From Lachnospiraceae bacterium (lineage in GTDB: Bacteria; Bacillota_A; Clostridia; Lachnospirales; Lachnospiraceae), in the NCBI GenBank assembly GCA_017482005.1, contig JAFUOI010000003.1, positions 186,001-250,000 on the forward strand: a stretch of DNA of 64,000 bases, read 5' to 3'. The notes beneath the pieces are model-generated. The model was given only the letters and a program-made list of their open reading frames with translations, did no database searches and was not told the origin of the DNA. Below, in pieces: positions 23,847-30,736 of the stretch. A program made the translations under genes and the position numbers. Numbering within the stretch: the stretch's first letter is position 1; each line of letters begins with the position of its first letter.

Positions 23847-25315
23847 GTAAACCACTTAATAATAGCTACAAGAACAATAATACCGAATCCAAGGGATATT
23901 AATGTTACAATATAATCAGGCATCCAAAGAAAAACCTTATTAAATAAATCGGGAACACCTTTTAAAAATGCAATCACATTTTCAAGGTTGTTCATAAGGG
24001 TTTTTCCGTCTAAGGATTCCGAATCATCATATAGTTCTGACGATTCATCTTTGCTCGCATCCGTTCTTGCGTCTTCATCATAAGACATGTTACTATCCGG
24101 CTCATTTTTATCTTTATCCTCTTCATTTATCTCATAACTCTCGCCGTCTTCATCGTAAACAATCTCTTCCTGCGTCACAATTCTGCCCTGCATTTTGTAC
24201 TTTTTCCACACAGAACAGTTTTCTGTTCCCGGCTCAATTACTCGGACAAACAAGTAATACACAAAATAATCATCATAACGCACGTTTTCTCCAAGTGTCT
24301 TAACAAGTTTATCTTTTATATCCCTGTCTAAAAATGAATAACTTTCCTTGTATACGGGAATATTATTAGATATCGTAGTTTTACAATTATCATTGATAAA
24401 ATTTAACTCATTCGAAACAACAGTCGACGTCCCAAGACTTGTCTTTACTTCTATGTTTGCAGATGCAATCATTTGAAGTTTATATTTGTTTGGATTATTC
24501 GCATAAATTTCATGCTGCCCGGCTGACCAGGTCCATGTATATTTTACGCCTGCGCCGGATGGTGCAGTTACAAACGCCTGCTTAACATTGAAGTCTAAGA
24601 CTGGCAGACGGTCATTGTTATAATCACTTTTTTTTAGAAAGTCTTCCTGCATCTGTTCCCCTGTCGGACAATTTGCTAAGAAATCATCGTAGGATTCAAA
24701 TTGATAGTCTGAATAGTCTTCATAATACTCATAATTTGTTACATCCATTTTTTTCACATGAAAGACATAATAGTTCTGCAAATATTCAGATGCAGATAAG
24801 CTTTTAAACCAGCTATGATTTTTAAACAATGTTTGTTTTATATAAGCACCATTTGCATAATTGAAATAATCTGTTTTATCTGTGTTTGATTCTTCATCAT
24901 GTGACAAAGCAAATGTTGCAGGCAAACCACATGCAGGATAATAAGTTTCCGAACCCGTGAAAGCATATGGACTAATAAAAATATAATCATATACATTTTC
25001 GGATTCTTTAACACGAACACAATAAATCGGTGCAAGATCTGAATTCATATCATTTGGATCTGAATAAACAGCACGTTGATAAAGTAAACAATCTCCACCT
25101 TGTGCAACACCATCAACAACATTATTGGAAAAACGTGCATATTCATAAACAATTTTATTATCAATATTTAAACCGCTTGATTCCGTTGTAATACATCGCG
25201 TATCAATTAAATAATCATCTTTGATTAAAGGCTTTGATTCTTCCGCATGTACAGAAACACAGCACAGCAGAAGAAATGACAGTATGAAAATATTGATTCC
25301 AAAAAATTTTTGCAT
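23843..25315 (-). CDS. pIII-like surface/adsorption protein
   Basis: 490 residues from ATG 25315 (an upstream in-frame GTG adds two). A Sec signal peptide (MQKFFGINIFILSFLLLCCVSVHA), a long extracytoplasmic region of ~380 residues, a very acidic linker (DEDGESYEINEEDKDKNEPD and beyond) and a C-terminal membrane anchor (DYIVTLISLGFGIIVLVAII) with a short tail. This is the layout of filamentous phage minor tip proteins that bind the host and end the filament. No sequence similarity to pIII is claimed. It follows the coat gene and a terminator, as gene III follows gene VIII in Ff phages. Confidence 0.78.
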   Translation of the reverse strand: MQKFFGINIFILSFLLLCCVSVHAEESKPLIKDDYLIDTRCITTESSGLNIDNKIVYEYARFSNNVVDGVAQGGDCLLYQRAVYSDPNDMNSDLAPIYCVRVKESENVYDYIFISPYAFTGSETYYPACGLPATFALSHDEESNTDKTDYFNYANGAYIKQTLFKNHSWFKSLSASEYLQNYYVFHVKKMDVTNYEYYEDYSDYQFESYDDFLANCPTGEQMQEDFLKKSDYNNDRLPVLDFNVKQAFVTAPSGAGVKYTWTWSAGQHEIYANNPNKYKLQMIASANIEVKTSLGTSTVVSNELNFINDNCKTTISNNIPVYKESYSFLDRDIKDKLVKTLGENVRYDDYFVYYLFVRVIEPGTENCSVWKKYKMQGRIVTQEEIVYDEDGESYEINEEDKDKNEPDSNMSYDEDARTDASKDESSELYDDSESLDGKTLMNNLENVIAFLKGVPDLFNKVFLWMPDYIVTLISLGFGIIVLVAIIKWFT

Positions 25316-25341
25316 ACTCACCTTTGTTATGGCTTACTTTG

Positions 25342-25375
25342 AAAATTCCCTTGCACATATGTACAAGGGAATTTT
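25342..25375. terminator. Terminator between coat and pIII-like genes
   Basis: AAAATTCCCTTG (25342-25353) and CAAGGGAATTTT (25364-25375) form a perfect 12-bp stem, with a further ACAT/ATGT pairing inside. A leaky stop here would give much more coat than tip protein, as in Ff phages. Confidence 0.85.
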
Positions 25376-25408
25376 TGAGCTACTTCACAATCTAAGACAA
25401 ACGCCAAG

Positions 25409-25573
25409 TTACTTAGCGGCTCTCTTAGCCTGTGAAATTGCTTTGAATCCGATACCGAGCAGACCACCACCGAAGAAAGTGAATAAGATCGGATTTTCAG
25501 TAATGATACCCATACACTGAGAAGCGATAGTACCGAGATCAGCTAAGATTGTTGCGAGTGTCGCTTCAGCCAT
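25409..25573 (-). CDS. Putative major coat protein
   Basis: 54 residues with a strong AGGAGGT RBS. Acidic/neutral N-terminal part (MAEATLATILADLGTIA), a hydrophobic glycine-rich helix (PILFTFFGGGLLGIGF) and a basic tail (KAISQAKRAAK). This acidic-hydrophobic-basic order is that of filamentous phage major coat proteins, the basic end facing the DNA. No cleavable leader is obvious, unlike Ff pVIII. The strong RBS and the downstream terminator suit the most abundant virion protein. Confidence 0.78.
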   Translation of the reverse strand: MAEATLATILADLGTIASQCMGIITENPILFTFFGGGLLGIGFKAISQAKRAAK

Positions 25574-25680
25574 AACTTTCTTACCTCCTATTTTTATTTT
25601 TTATCAAAAGACATAAAGTCATATTGATTTGAGGGATTTGCCCCCCTTCGAGGGGATTGAAGAGGGGCTAGTGAAAAGGA

Positions 25681-25717
25681 TTAATTGAAAAAAGCAAACG
25701 CTTTAATCATTCAATTA
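25681..25717 (-). terminator. Terminator-like hairpin after the pV-like gene
   Basis: On the - strand an AAAGC-GTTT-GCTTT hairpin followed by more T residues, enclosed by a TAATTGA/TCAATTA pair. It overlaps the stop codon of the gene at 25715. The ~140 bp between here and the coat gene also has a CCCCT-TCG-AGGGG hairpin. Confidence 0.6.
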
Positions 25718-25978
25718 TTTTGCCGGAGCAACAACAGTAATATTGCTAAGCACAGCCGTATTCTGAAAACCTTTTGAATATGAAAATTCAACAATGTCAT
25801 CCGGCTTTAACATGCTGCAGTCAATTCTGTTTGTCCATTCCTGCACAACTTTCATTCCAGTGCCGCCGCGTTCGGCTTCATACGGCTCAAGTGGAGTGAT
25901 TCCGTAAATCGTAAACGATTTCTTTCCATTCTTTTCATTTGGTACGATACCAGTGATTTTTACCTGACCATTTTTCAT
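25715..25978 (-). CDS. Small beta-rich protein, candidate ssDNA-binding protein (pV-like)
   Basis: 87 residues; RBS AAAGAGG. The sequence starts MKNGQVKITGIVPNEKNGKK and alternates polar and hydrophobic residues as expected of small beta-barrel proteins; no membrane segment. In filamentous phages the only abundant soluble beta protein of ~87 residues is pV, which coats the new single strand before assembly. The length matches but I see no diagnostic motif, so the role is inferred from size, fold pattern and position as the first gene of the operon. Confidence 0.55.
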   Translation of the reverse strand: MKNGQVKITGIVPNEKNGKKSFTIYGITPLEPYEAERGGTGMKVVQEWTNRIDCSMLKPDDIVEFSYSKGFQNTAVLSNITVVAPAK

Positions 25979-26047
25979 TTTTGTCTACCTCTTTTCTTTT
26001 TCTATTTTTTTGTATGTACCTTGTGTACAAATTCATTTTACAAGTTA

Positions 26048-26064
26048 GAACGCCTTCCGCATGC
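26048..26064 (+). repeat. Right 17-bp direct repeat of the prophage (putative attR)
   Basis: GAACGCCTTCCGCATGC, identical to 17676-17692. It lies 6 bp before the -35 box of the next host promoter. Confidence 0.8.
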
Positions 26065-26070
26065 GCAGAT

Positions 26071-26099
26071 TTGACTACCATTTGCGGTTATAGTATAAT
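26071..26099 (+). promoter_or_regulatory. Sigma-A promoter of the downstream glycan operon
   Basis: TTGACT (26071-26076), 17 bp, perfect TATAAT (26094-26099). It precedes the gene at 26145, which has AGGAGGT as RBS. The prophage end lies just upstream, so the core promoter is intact but any upstream operator has been displaced by ~8.4 kb. Confidence 0.85.
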
Positions 26100-26144
26100 A
26101 TATTAGCGATTTATTGGTAATAGATATCCGCAGGAGGTATACAG

Positions 26145-26864
26145 ATGAATGTTGCATTAGTTTTTGCAGGCGGCTCAGGACAGAGAATGCGTACAAGTGC
26201 AAAGCCGAAACAGTTTTTGGAAATATACGGAAAACCGATTATTATTTATACATTGGAAGTGTTTGAGAAACACAAAGATATCGACACGATAGTGGTGCCT
26301 TGTATTGCGGGATGGGAAGACTATCTGCAGGAACTTTTGGACAAATTCGGTATTAAAAAAGTGAGAAAAATCCTGACAGGCGGTAAAGATACACAGGAGT
26401 CAAAGATGATTGCACTGCGTTATCTTCAGACTTTCTGTAAGGAAGACGATATTGTCCTGCTTCATGATGCAGTAAGACCGCTGATTACGGAAGAACTTAT
26501 CACGGACAATATCAATGGTGTAAAAGAATTTGGAAATGCAATTACGGCAGTTCCGTTTACAGAAACGGCAATTACAAGTCAGGACGGAGAGAAAGTTGAA
26601 AAAACAATCATCCGTAATACTATGTTTGTTGCCAAGGCGCCGCAGAGCTTTTATTTTAAAGACGTCTTTGAGGCGCATACAAAGGGTGAGACGATGCCTT
26701 ATACAATCACCATTGATACCTGTTCTCTGATGACGGAACTGGGCAGGGAGCTTCACATGGTTCCTTGTAAGACGACAAATATTAAGATTACGACGCCGGA
26801 GGATTACTTCATCCTTAAAGCGCTTATTGATTTAAGGGAGAGTCAGGATATCTTCGGTTTATAA
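26145..26864 (+). CDS. IspD/TarI-family cytidylyltransferase
   Basis: 239 residues, full length. The nucleotide-binding loop is FAGGSGQRM with the following KPKQFLEIYGKPII; LLHDAVRPLITEELI and KAPQSF are further family marks. The family makes CDP-methylerythritol (IspD) or CDP-ribitol (TarI). In this glycopolymer locus, beside an SDR enzyme and an ABC exporter, TarI-like synthesis of a CDP-alditol for a teichoic-type polymer is more likely than isoprenoid work. The exact substrate is not readable. Confidence 0.85.
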   Translation: MNVALVFAGGSGQRMRTSAKPKQFLEIYGKPIIIYTLEVFEKHKDIDTIVVPCIAGWEDYLQELLDKFGIKKVRKILTGGKDTQESKMIALRYLQTFCKEDDIVLLHDAVRPLITEELITDNINGVKEFGNAITAVPFTETAITSQDGEKVEKTIIRNTMFVAKAPQSFYFKDVFEAHTKGETMPYTITIDTCSLMTELGRELHMVPCKTTNIKITTPEDYFILKALIDLRESQDIFGL

Positions 26865-26876
26865 TTTGGAGGAATT

Positions 26877-27932
26877 ATGGATTTAAATCATATTATCATG
26901 GAAGATTTGGAGCGTATTGCAGCGGAACCGATTGAGTGGGACAAACTCAGAGGAAAGAGTGTACTGATTTCAGGAGTGAACGGTCTGATTGCTTCCTACA
27001 TCGCACGCATGATTTTTCATTTAAATGATACGCAGAAAATGGGGATCCGTTTATACGGGATTGCCCGTAACGAAGATAAAACACGCAAAAAATGGGGCGC
27101 AATGCTGGATCGGGATGATTTCTATATGATTTATCAGGATGTCACACAGCCCCTTGCCTTTGACAGTGATATTGATATTATGATTCATGCGGCCAGCCAG
27201 ACAGGGCCGGATCAGTTTATAAATGACCCGGTAGGTACTGCCATGGGCAATGTCCTGGGGACATATCACCTGCTTGAGTATGGACGGACCCACGGAACCT
27301 CGCAGTTTCTGATTCTTTCCACGAGAGAAATCTATGGAAAGGGATCTCTTGATTTTGTGACAGAGGAGCAGTATGGTGTTGTTGATCCGACCAGTGTGCG
27401 CTCCTGCTATCCGGAGAGCAAGCGTATGGCGGAGAACCTTTGTGTCAGCTATCGTCAGCAATATGGCATTGACTGCCGCATTGTGCGCATTGCCCATACT
27501 TACGGACCGGGAATGATTCTCGGAGACGGACGCGTAGTCGGAGATTTCTTAAATAATGTTGTCCGCCGTGAGAATATTACGATGAACAGTGACGGGTCCG
27601 GAACTCTTGCGCTCACATATATCGGAGATGTAATTGCGGGTATTTTCTATGCGCTGCTCCGGTTTGAGGGCTATGTCTACAATGTTTCAAACTCCAACGA
27701 GACGGTGACGGTGAAACAGTTGGCGGAGACGCTCTGTGAGCTTTTTTCGTCTTACGGAATACAGCTTATTATGAATATTCCGGAAGAAAAATCCGCAGGA
27801 TATTTAAGTTACAAGCTGGGATTTTTGCAGTCGGACAAGGCCATTGCTGAGGGCTGGAGTCCGAGAGTGGATCTGCGTGAAGGAATGAAACGTACGGTCC
27901 GGTATTTTGAAGAAATGAGAGAAGAAAAGTAA
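26877..27932 (+). CDS. NAD-dependent epimerase/dehydratase (extended SDR)
   Basis: 351 residues. Rossmann start VLISGVNGLIASYIARMI in place of the usual GxxGxxG with a third Gly, then ILSTREIYGKG and the catalytic YPESK (Tyr-x-x-x-Lys). The extended-SDR family modifies nucleotide sugars. RBS TTGGAGG; it starts 12 bp after the cytidylyltransferase. The pair probably makes one activated precursor; the product is unknown. Confidence 0.82.
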   Translation: MDLNHIIMEDLERIAAEPIEWDKLRGKSVLISGVNGLIASYIARMIFHLNDTQKMGIRLYGIARNEDKTRKKWGAMLDRDDFYMIYQDVTQPLAFDSDIDIMIHAASQTGPDQFINDPVGTAMGNVLGTYHLLEYGRTHGTSQFLILSTREIYGKGSLDFVTEEQYGVVDPTSVRSCYPESKRMAENLCVSYRQQYGIDCRIVRIAHTYGPGMILGDGRVVGDFLNNVVRRENITMNSDGSGTLALTYIGDVIAGIFYALLRFEGYVYNVSNSNETVTVKQLAETLCELFSSYGIQLIMNIPEEKSAGYLSYKLGFLQSDKAIAEGWSPRVDLREGMKRTVRYFEEMREEK

Positions 27933-27935
27933 AAT

Positions 27936-28718
27936 ATGAAAAAATTTATTGCAAATATAAAACGATATAAAAGCTATATGCTGTACAGCACAAAAGCGAC
28001 CCTCAAGGGAGAGGTGGCAGGTTCCAGATTAAACTGGCTCTGGTGGATTTTAGACCCGTTCCTCTTTATGCTTGTATATACGTTTATGGCCCTTGTGGTG
28101 TTCGGCAAAGGAGAACCGTATTTCCCGGTATTTGTATTTATTGGTCTGAATATGTATGACTTTTTCAACCGGACGGTAACGAAAAGTGTGCGGACCATCA
28201 AACGGCATAAAGGAGTTATTTCTAAAGTTTATCTTCCGAAATATGTGCTCGTGTTGATTCATATGATGGTGAATGCATTTAAAATGTGCGTGGCATTTAT
28301 TCTTGTGATTTTAATGATTCCGGTCTACCGGGTACCGCTTACATGGCATGTGATTGAACTGGTTCCGGTATTCCTTACACTTATTTTGTTCACATTCGGA
28401 TGCAGTTGTATTGTGATGAATATCGGCGTGTTTTTTACGGATCTTGCCAATGTTGTTTCGGTAGGATTGCGTCTGGTGTTCTATATGTCCGGTATTTTTT
28501 ATAATATTATGACCCGTATACCGGAGCCGTACAGCGATCTTCTGATTGCGGTCAATCCTATGGCCGGATTAATCCAATGTGCAAGAAACTGCGTTCTGTA
28601 CGGACAAAGTCCTTATTATGGGATTTTAGGCGTCTGGTTTGTAATCAGCATAGTGCTGTGTCTTGTGGGCGTTCGTCTGATTGCCAAGTATGAAAATAGT
28701 TATGTGAAGGTGATTTAA
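27936..28718 (+). CDS. ABC-2 polysaccharide/teichoic acid exporter permease
   Basis: 260 residues with six predicted membrane segments. RLNWLWWILDPFLFMLVYTFM near the N-terminus and YMSGIFYNIMTRIPEPY then NPMAGLIQCARNCVL are typical of the TagG/Wzm family. With the ATPase that starts 4 bp later it moves a lipid-linked glycan to the outer face of the membrane. A second, separate system is at 46135-48350. Confidence 0.9.
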   Translation: MKKFIANIKRYKSYMLYSTKATLKGEVAGSRLNWLWWILDPFLFMLVYTFMALVVFGKGEPYFPVFVFIGLNMYDFFNRTVTKSVRTIKRHKGVISKVYLPKYVLVLIHMMVNAFKMCVAFILVILMIPVYRVPLTWHVIELVPVFLTLILFTFGCSCIVMNIGVFFTDLANVVSVGLRLVFYMSGIFYNIMTRIPEPYSDLLIAVNPMAGLIQCARNCVLYGQSPYYGILGVWFVISIVLCLVGVRLIAKYENSYVKVI

Positions 28719-28722
28719 TACT

Positions 28723-29526
28723 ATGACAGGTAATAATGTGATTGAAGTAAAAGATCTTCGTATACGGTATAAGACCGTACAGGCGGAGTCTATCAAAAAG
28801 AGTCTCTTTTCTTTCCGCAAATCAAAACTGGAAGAATTTGAGGCGGTAAAGGGAATCAGCTTTTCCATTGAGAAAGGTGAAGTTGTCGGATTGATCGGTA
28901 AGAACGGAAGCGGTAAATCCACAACCCTCCGGTCTATTGCGGGCATTTTCTCAGCAGATGAGGGAAGCATTGATATCGGTGATAACAGCATTTCGCTTTT
29001 GTCCATCGGTGTCGGTTTTAACAAAGAACTAACCGGAAAAGACAATATTTATCTCTCGGGGCTTTTGCTTGGATTTACGGAACAGCAAATCAAGGAAAAG
29101 TATAAAGAGATTGTTAAGTTTTCGGAACTTGGTAAATTTATCAATTCACCGGTGCGGACGTATTCCAGCGGTATGTATTCCAAACTGGCATTTTCCATTA
29201 CTGCCATTATGGAGACGGATATTATTCTGATTGACGAGGTTCTGAGTGTCGGTGATATTAAATTTAAGAAAAAGAGTTTAAAGAAAATCAAAGAACTTAT
29301 TTCTGACAGCGACCGTACGGTTATGATTGTTTCGCACAGTACGGCGACAATCGCCAAGTTGTGTACCAGAGTCATCTGGATTCATGAAGGAGAGCTCCGT
29401 ATGGACGGACCGACAGAGGAAGTTCTTGCGGCTTATCAGGAATTTATGGATGAGACGGAACCGGAGAAAAAGAAGACCAAGAAGGAAAAGAGCGAAGAAA
29501 AACTGCTGAAATATCTGGATGACTAA
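28723..29526 (+). CDS. ABC polysaccharide/teichoic acid exporter ATPase
   Basis: 267 residues. Walker A GLIGKNGSGKST, signature YSSGMYSKLAF, Walker B IILIDEVLSVGD and the H-loop VSHS are intact. TagH/Wzt family. It lacks the C-terminal carbohydrate-binding domain seen in the second exporter at 47046 and ends in a lysine-rich tail (EKKKTKKEKSEEKLL). Without the binding domain, export is usually not coupled to recognition of the chain end. Confidence 0.9.
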   Translation: MTGNNVIEVKDLRIRYKTVQAESIKKSLFSFRKSKLEEFEAVKGISFSIEKGEVVGLIGKNGSGKSTTLRSIAGIFSADEGSIDIGDNSISLLSIGVGFNKELTGKDNIYLSGLLLGFTEQQIKEKYKEIVKFSELGKFINSPVRTYSSGMYSKLAFSITAIMETDIILIDEVLSVGDIKFKKKSLKKIKELISDSDRTVMIVSHSTATIAKLCTRVIWIHEGELRMDGPTEEVLAAYQEFMDETEPEKKKTKKEKSEEKLLKYLDD

Positions 29527-29540
29527 GTGAGGAGCAGGCT

Positions 29541-30713
29541 ATGAAACAGAAACGGGACGTAGGCACAATTTTATATTTGACGGCATTTGTTTTGTGGCTT
29601 TTTGTGGGTCTGGTCAAATATACGTATTTTAAAGATATGCTTCCGATGAAAGAAATCAGCAAGAATTTTTTGTGCACAGCCCTTTGTTTATTGCTTGTGA
29701 AAACCATAATGGATTTCAGAATTTCGCTCCGCAATGTGTTGGGCTTGTTTTTGCTTGTTTTGTTTATGACGATTGCCTGCGCAGGGGGAAGACTGCAGTT
29801 TGCGGTTATGTTTGCCCTTATATATTGTGCGACAAATGTATCTTTGGATAAGATTTTGAAGACTGCGCTGACCGCGCAGCTTCTTTTGTTTCTGTCTACG
29901 ATTGTGGCTGCCCGGTCAGGAGTACTGGAAGATTTTATTTGGGATGCGGCAACGAGACAGCGTCACGGTCTTGGGTTTACCCACTGTATGCTGGCAAGCC
30001 ATTTCGGTTTATATATAAGTCTGATTTACATTGGAATTGTAAAGAAGATGACATTGTTCCGGGCGGCGGCGATTTTGCTGTTAAACGGAATATTATATCA
30101 TTTCACAGACGGAAGAACAGATATGTATCTGAGTGTGTTGTTTGTAATATCAGCTTTTATCCTGGGCAATATAGGGCAGAAAATAAAAGGACAAAAAGTT
30201 TTTGGATGCATTTTTGCAGCGCTGCCCATGATATTGTGGACGATAAGTGTTGTGGCGACAGCGCAATTTAGTCTTGATAATCCGATAATGGTAAAGGTGA
30301 ATACTATATTAAATCATCGTTTATCGTTGGGATATGATGCACTTGCAGAGTATGGTTTTCCTCTGTTTGGATATAAGATCAAGTGGGTCGGACAGTCAAA
30401 TTTATATTATAATCCGACTCTTAAGTACAATTATGTCGACAGTTCGTATCTGATGATGATGTTTACCTATGGCTCCATATTTGTTCTGTGTTATTGTGTG
30501 GCAATGGGGTGGTTACTGTATAAAAAAATGGCAGAGAAAGACACCATGGCGGTCGTGATTCTGCTGATTATTCTGGCGTTCGGAGTGATAAATCCGCAGT
30601 CTATGTATTTGACATACAATCCGTTTTTGGTGCTTTTGGCAGGATTCTGGAATCCGGGTGACAGCGGGAAGAATCCGGAAGAAGAAGTGCGGAAGGAAAC
30701 CGGTAAAGCATAA
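29541..30713 (+). CDS. Multispanning membrane protein, Wzy-like polymerase candidate
   Basis: 390 residues with about ten membrane segments and a larger extracellular loop around residues 250-310 (LNHRLSLGYDALAEYGFPLFGYKIKW). That layout resembles O-antigen polymerases and ligases. No signature motif is certain. RBS GAGGAG. It follows the ABC exporter, so it may join or ligate exported chains. Confidence 0.6.
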   Translation: MKQKRDVGTILYLTAFVLWLFVGLVKYTYFKDMLPMKEISKNFLCTALCLLLVKTIMDFRISLRNVLGLFLLVLFMTIACAGGRLQFAVMFALIYCATNVSLDKILKTALTAQLLLFLSTIVAARSGVLEDFIWDAATRQRHGLGFTHCMLASHFGLYISLIYIGIVKKMTLFRAAAILLLNGILYHFTDGRTDMYLSVLFVISAFILGNIGQKIKGQKVFGCIFAALPMILWTISVVATAQFSLDNPIMVKVNTILNHRLSLGYDALAEYGFPLFGYKIKWVGQSNLYYNPTLKYNYVDSSYLMMMFTYGSIFVLCYCVAMGWLLYKKMAEKDTMAVVILLIILAFGVINPQSMYLTYNPFLVLLAGFWNPGDSGKNPEEEVRKETGKA

Positions 30714-30736
30714 GTAAGTTATTGGGAGGAATGCAT

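Larger units (their letters stand above)
17676..26064. mobile_element. Filamentous-phage-like prophage with CRESS-type replication module
   Basis: About 8.4 kb between perfect 17-bp direct repeats, visibly AT-richer than the flanks and transcribed mainly on the - strand, opposite to the host genes. Order on the - strand: pV-like candidate, coat protein, terminator, pIII-like protein, seven tiny (mostly membrane) proteins, Zot/pI ATPase, stem-loop origin, Rep, three small proteins. Three small + strand genes lie at 19276-19769 and one at 23646. An IS30-type transposase is at the left end. No tyrosine or serine recombinase is present. All genes look intact, so it may be active. Confidence 0.88.

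Noticed and set aside
17761..24560. Recurrent 9-mer ATCCGGCGC at several places in the prophage (17761, 17831, 18848, 22909, and reversed at 24552)
   Set aside because: It falls inside unrelated coding and non-coding contexts and also occurs in a host gene near 45898, so it is probably compositional.
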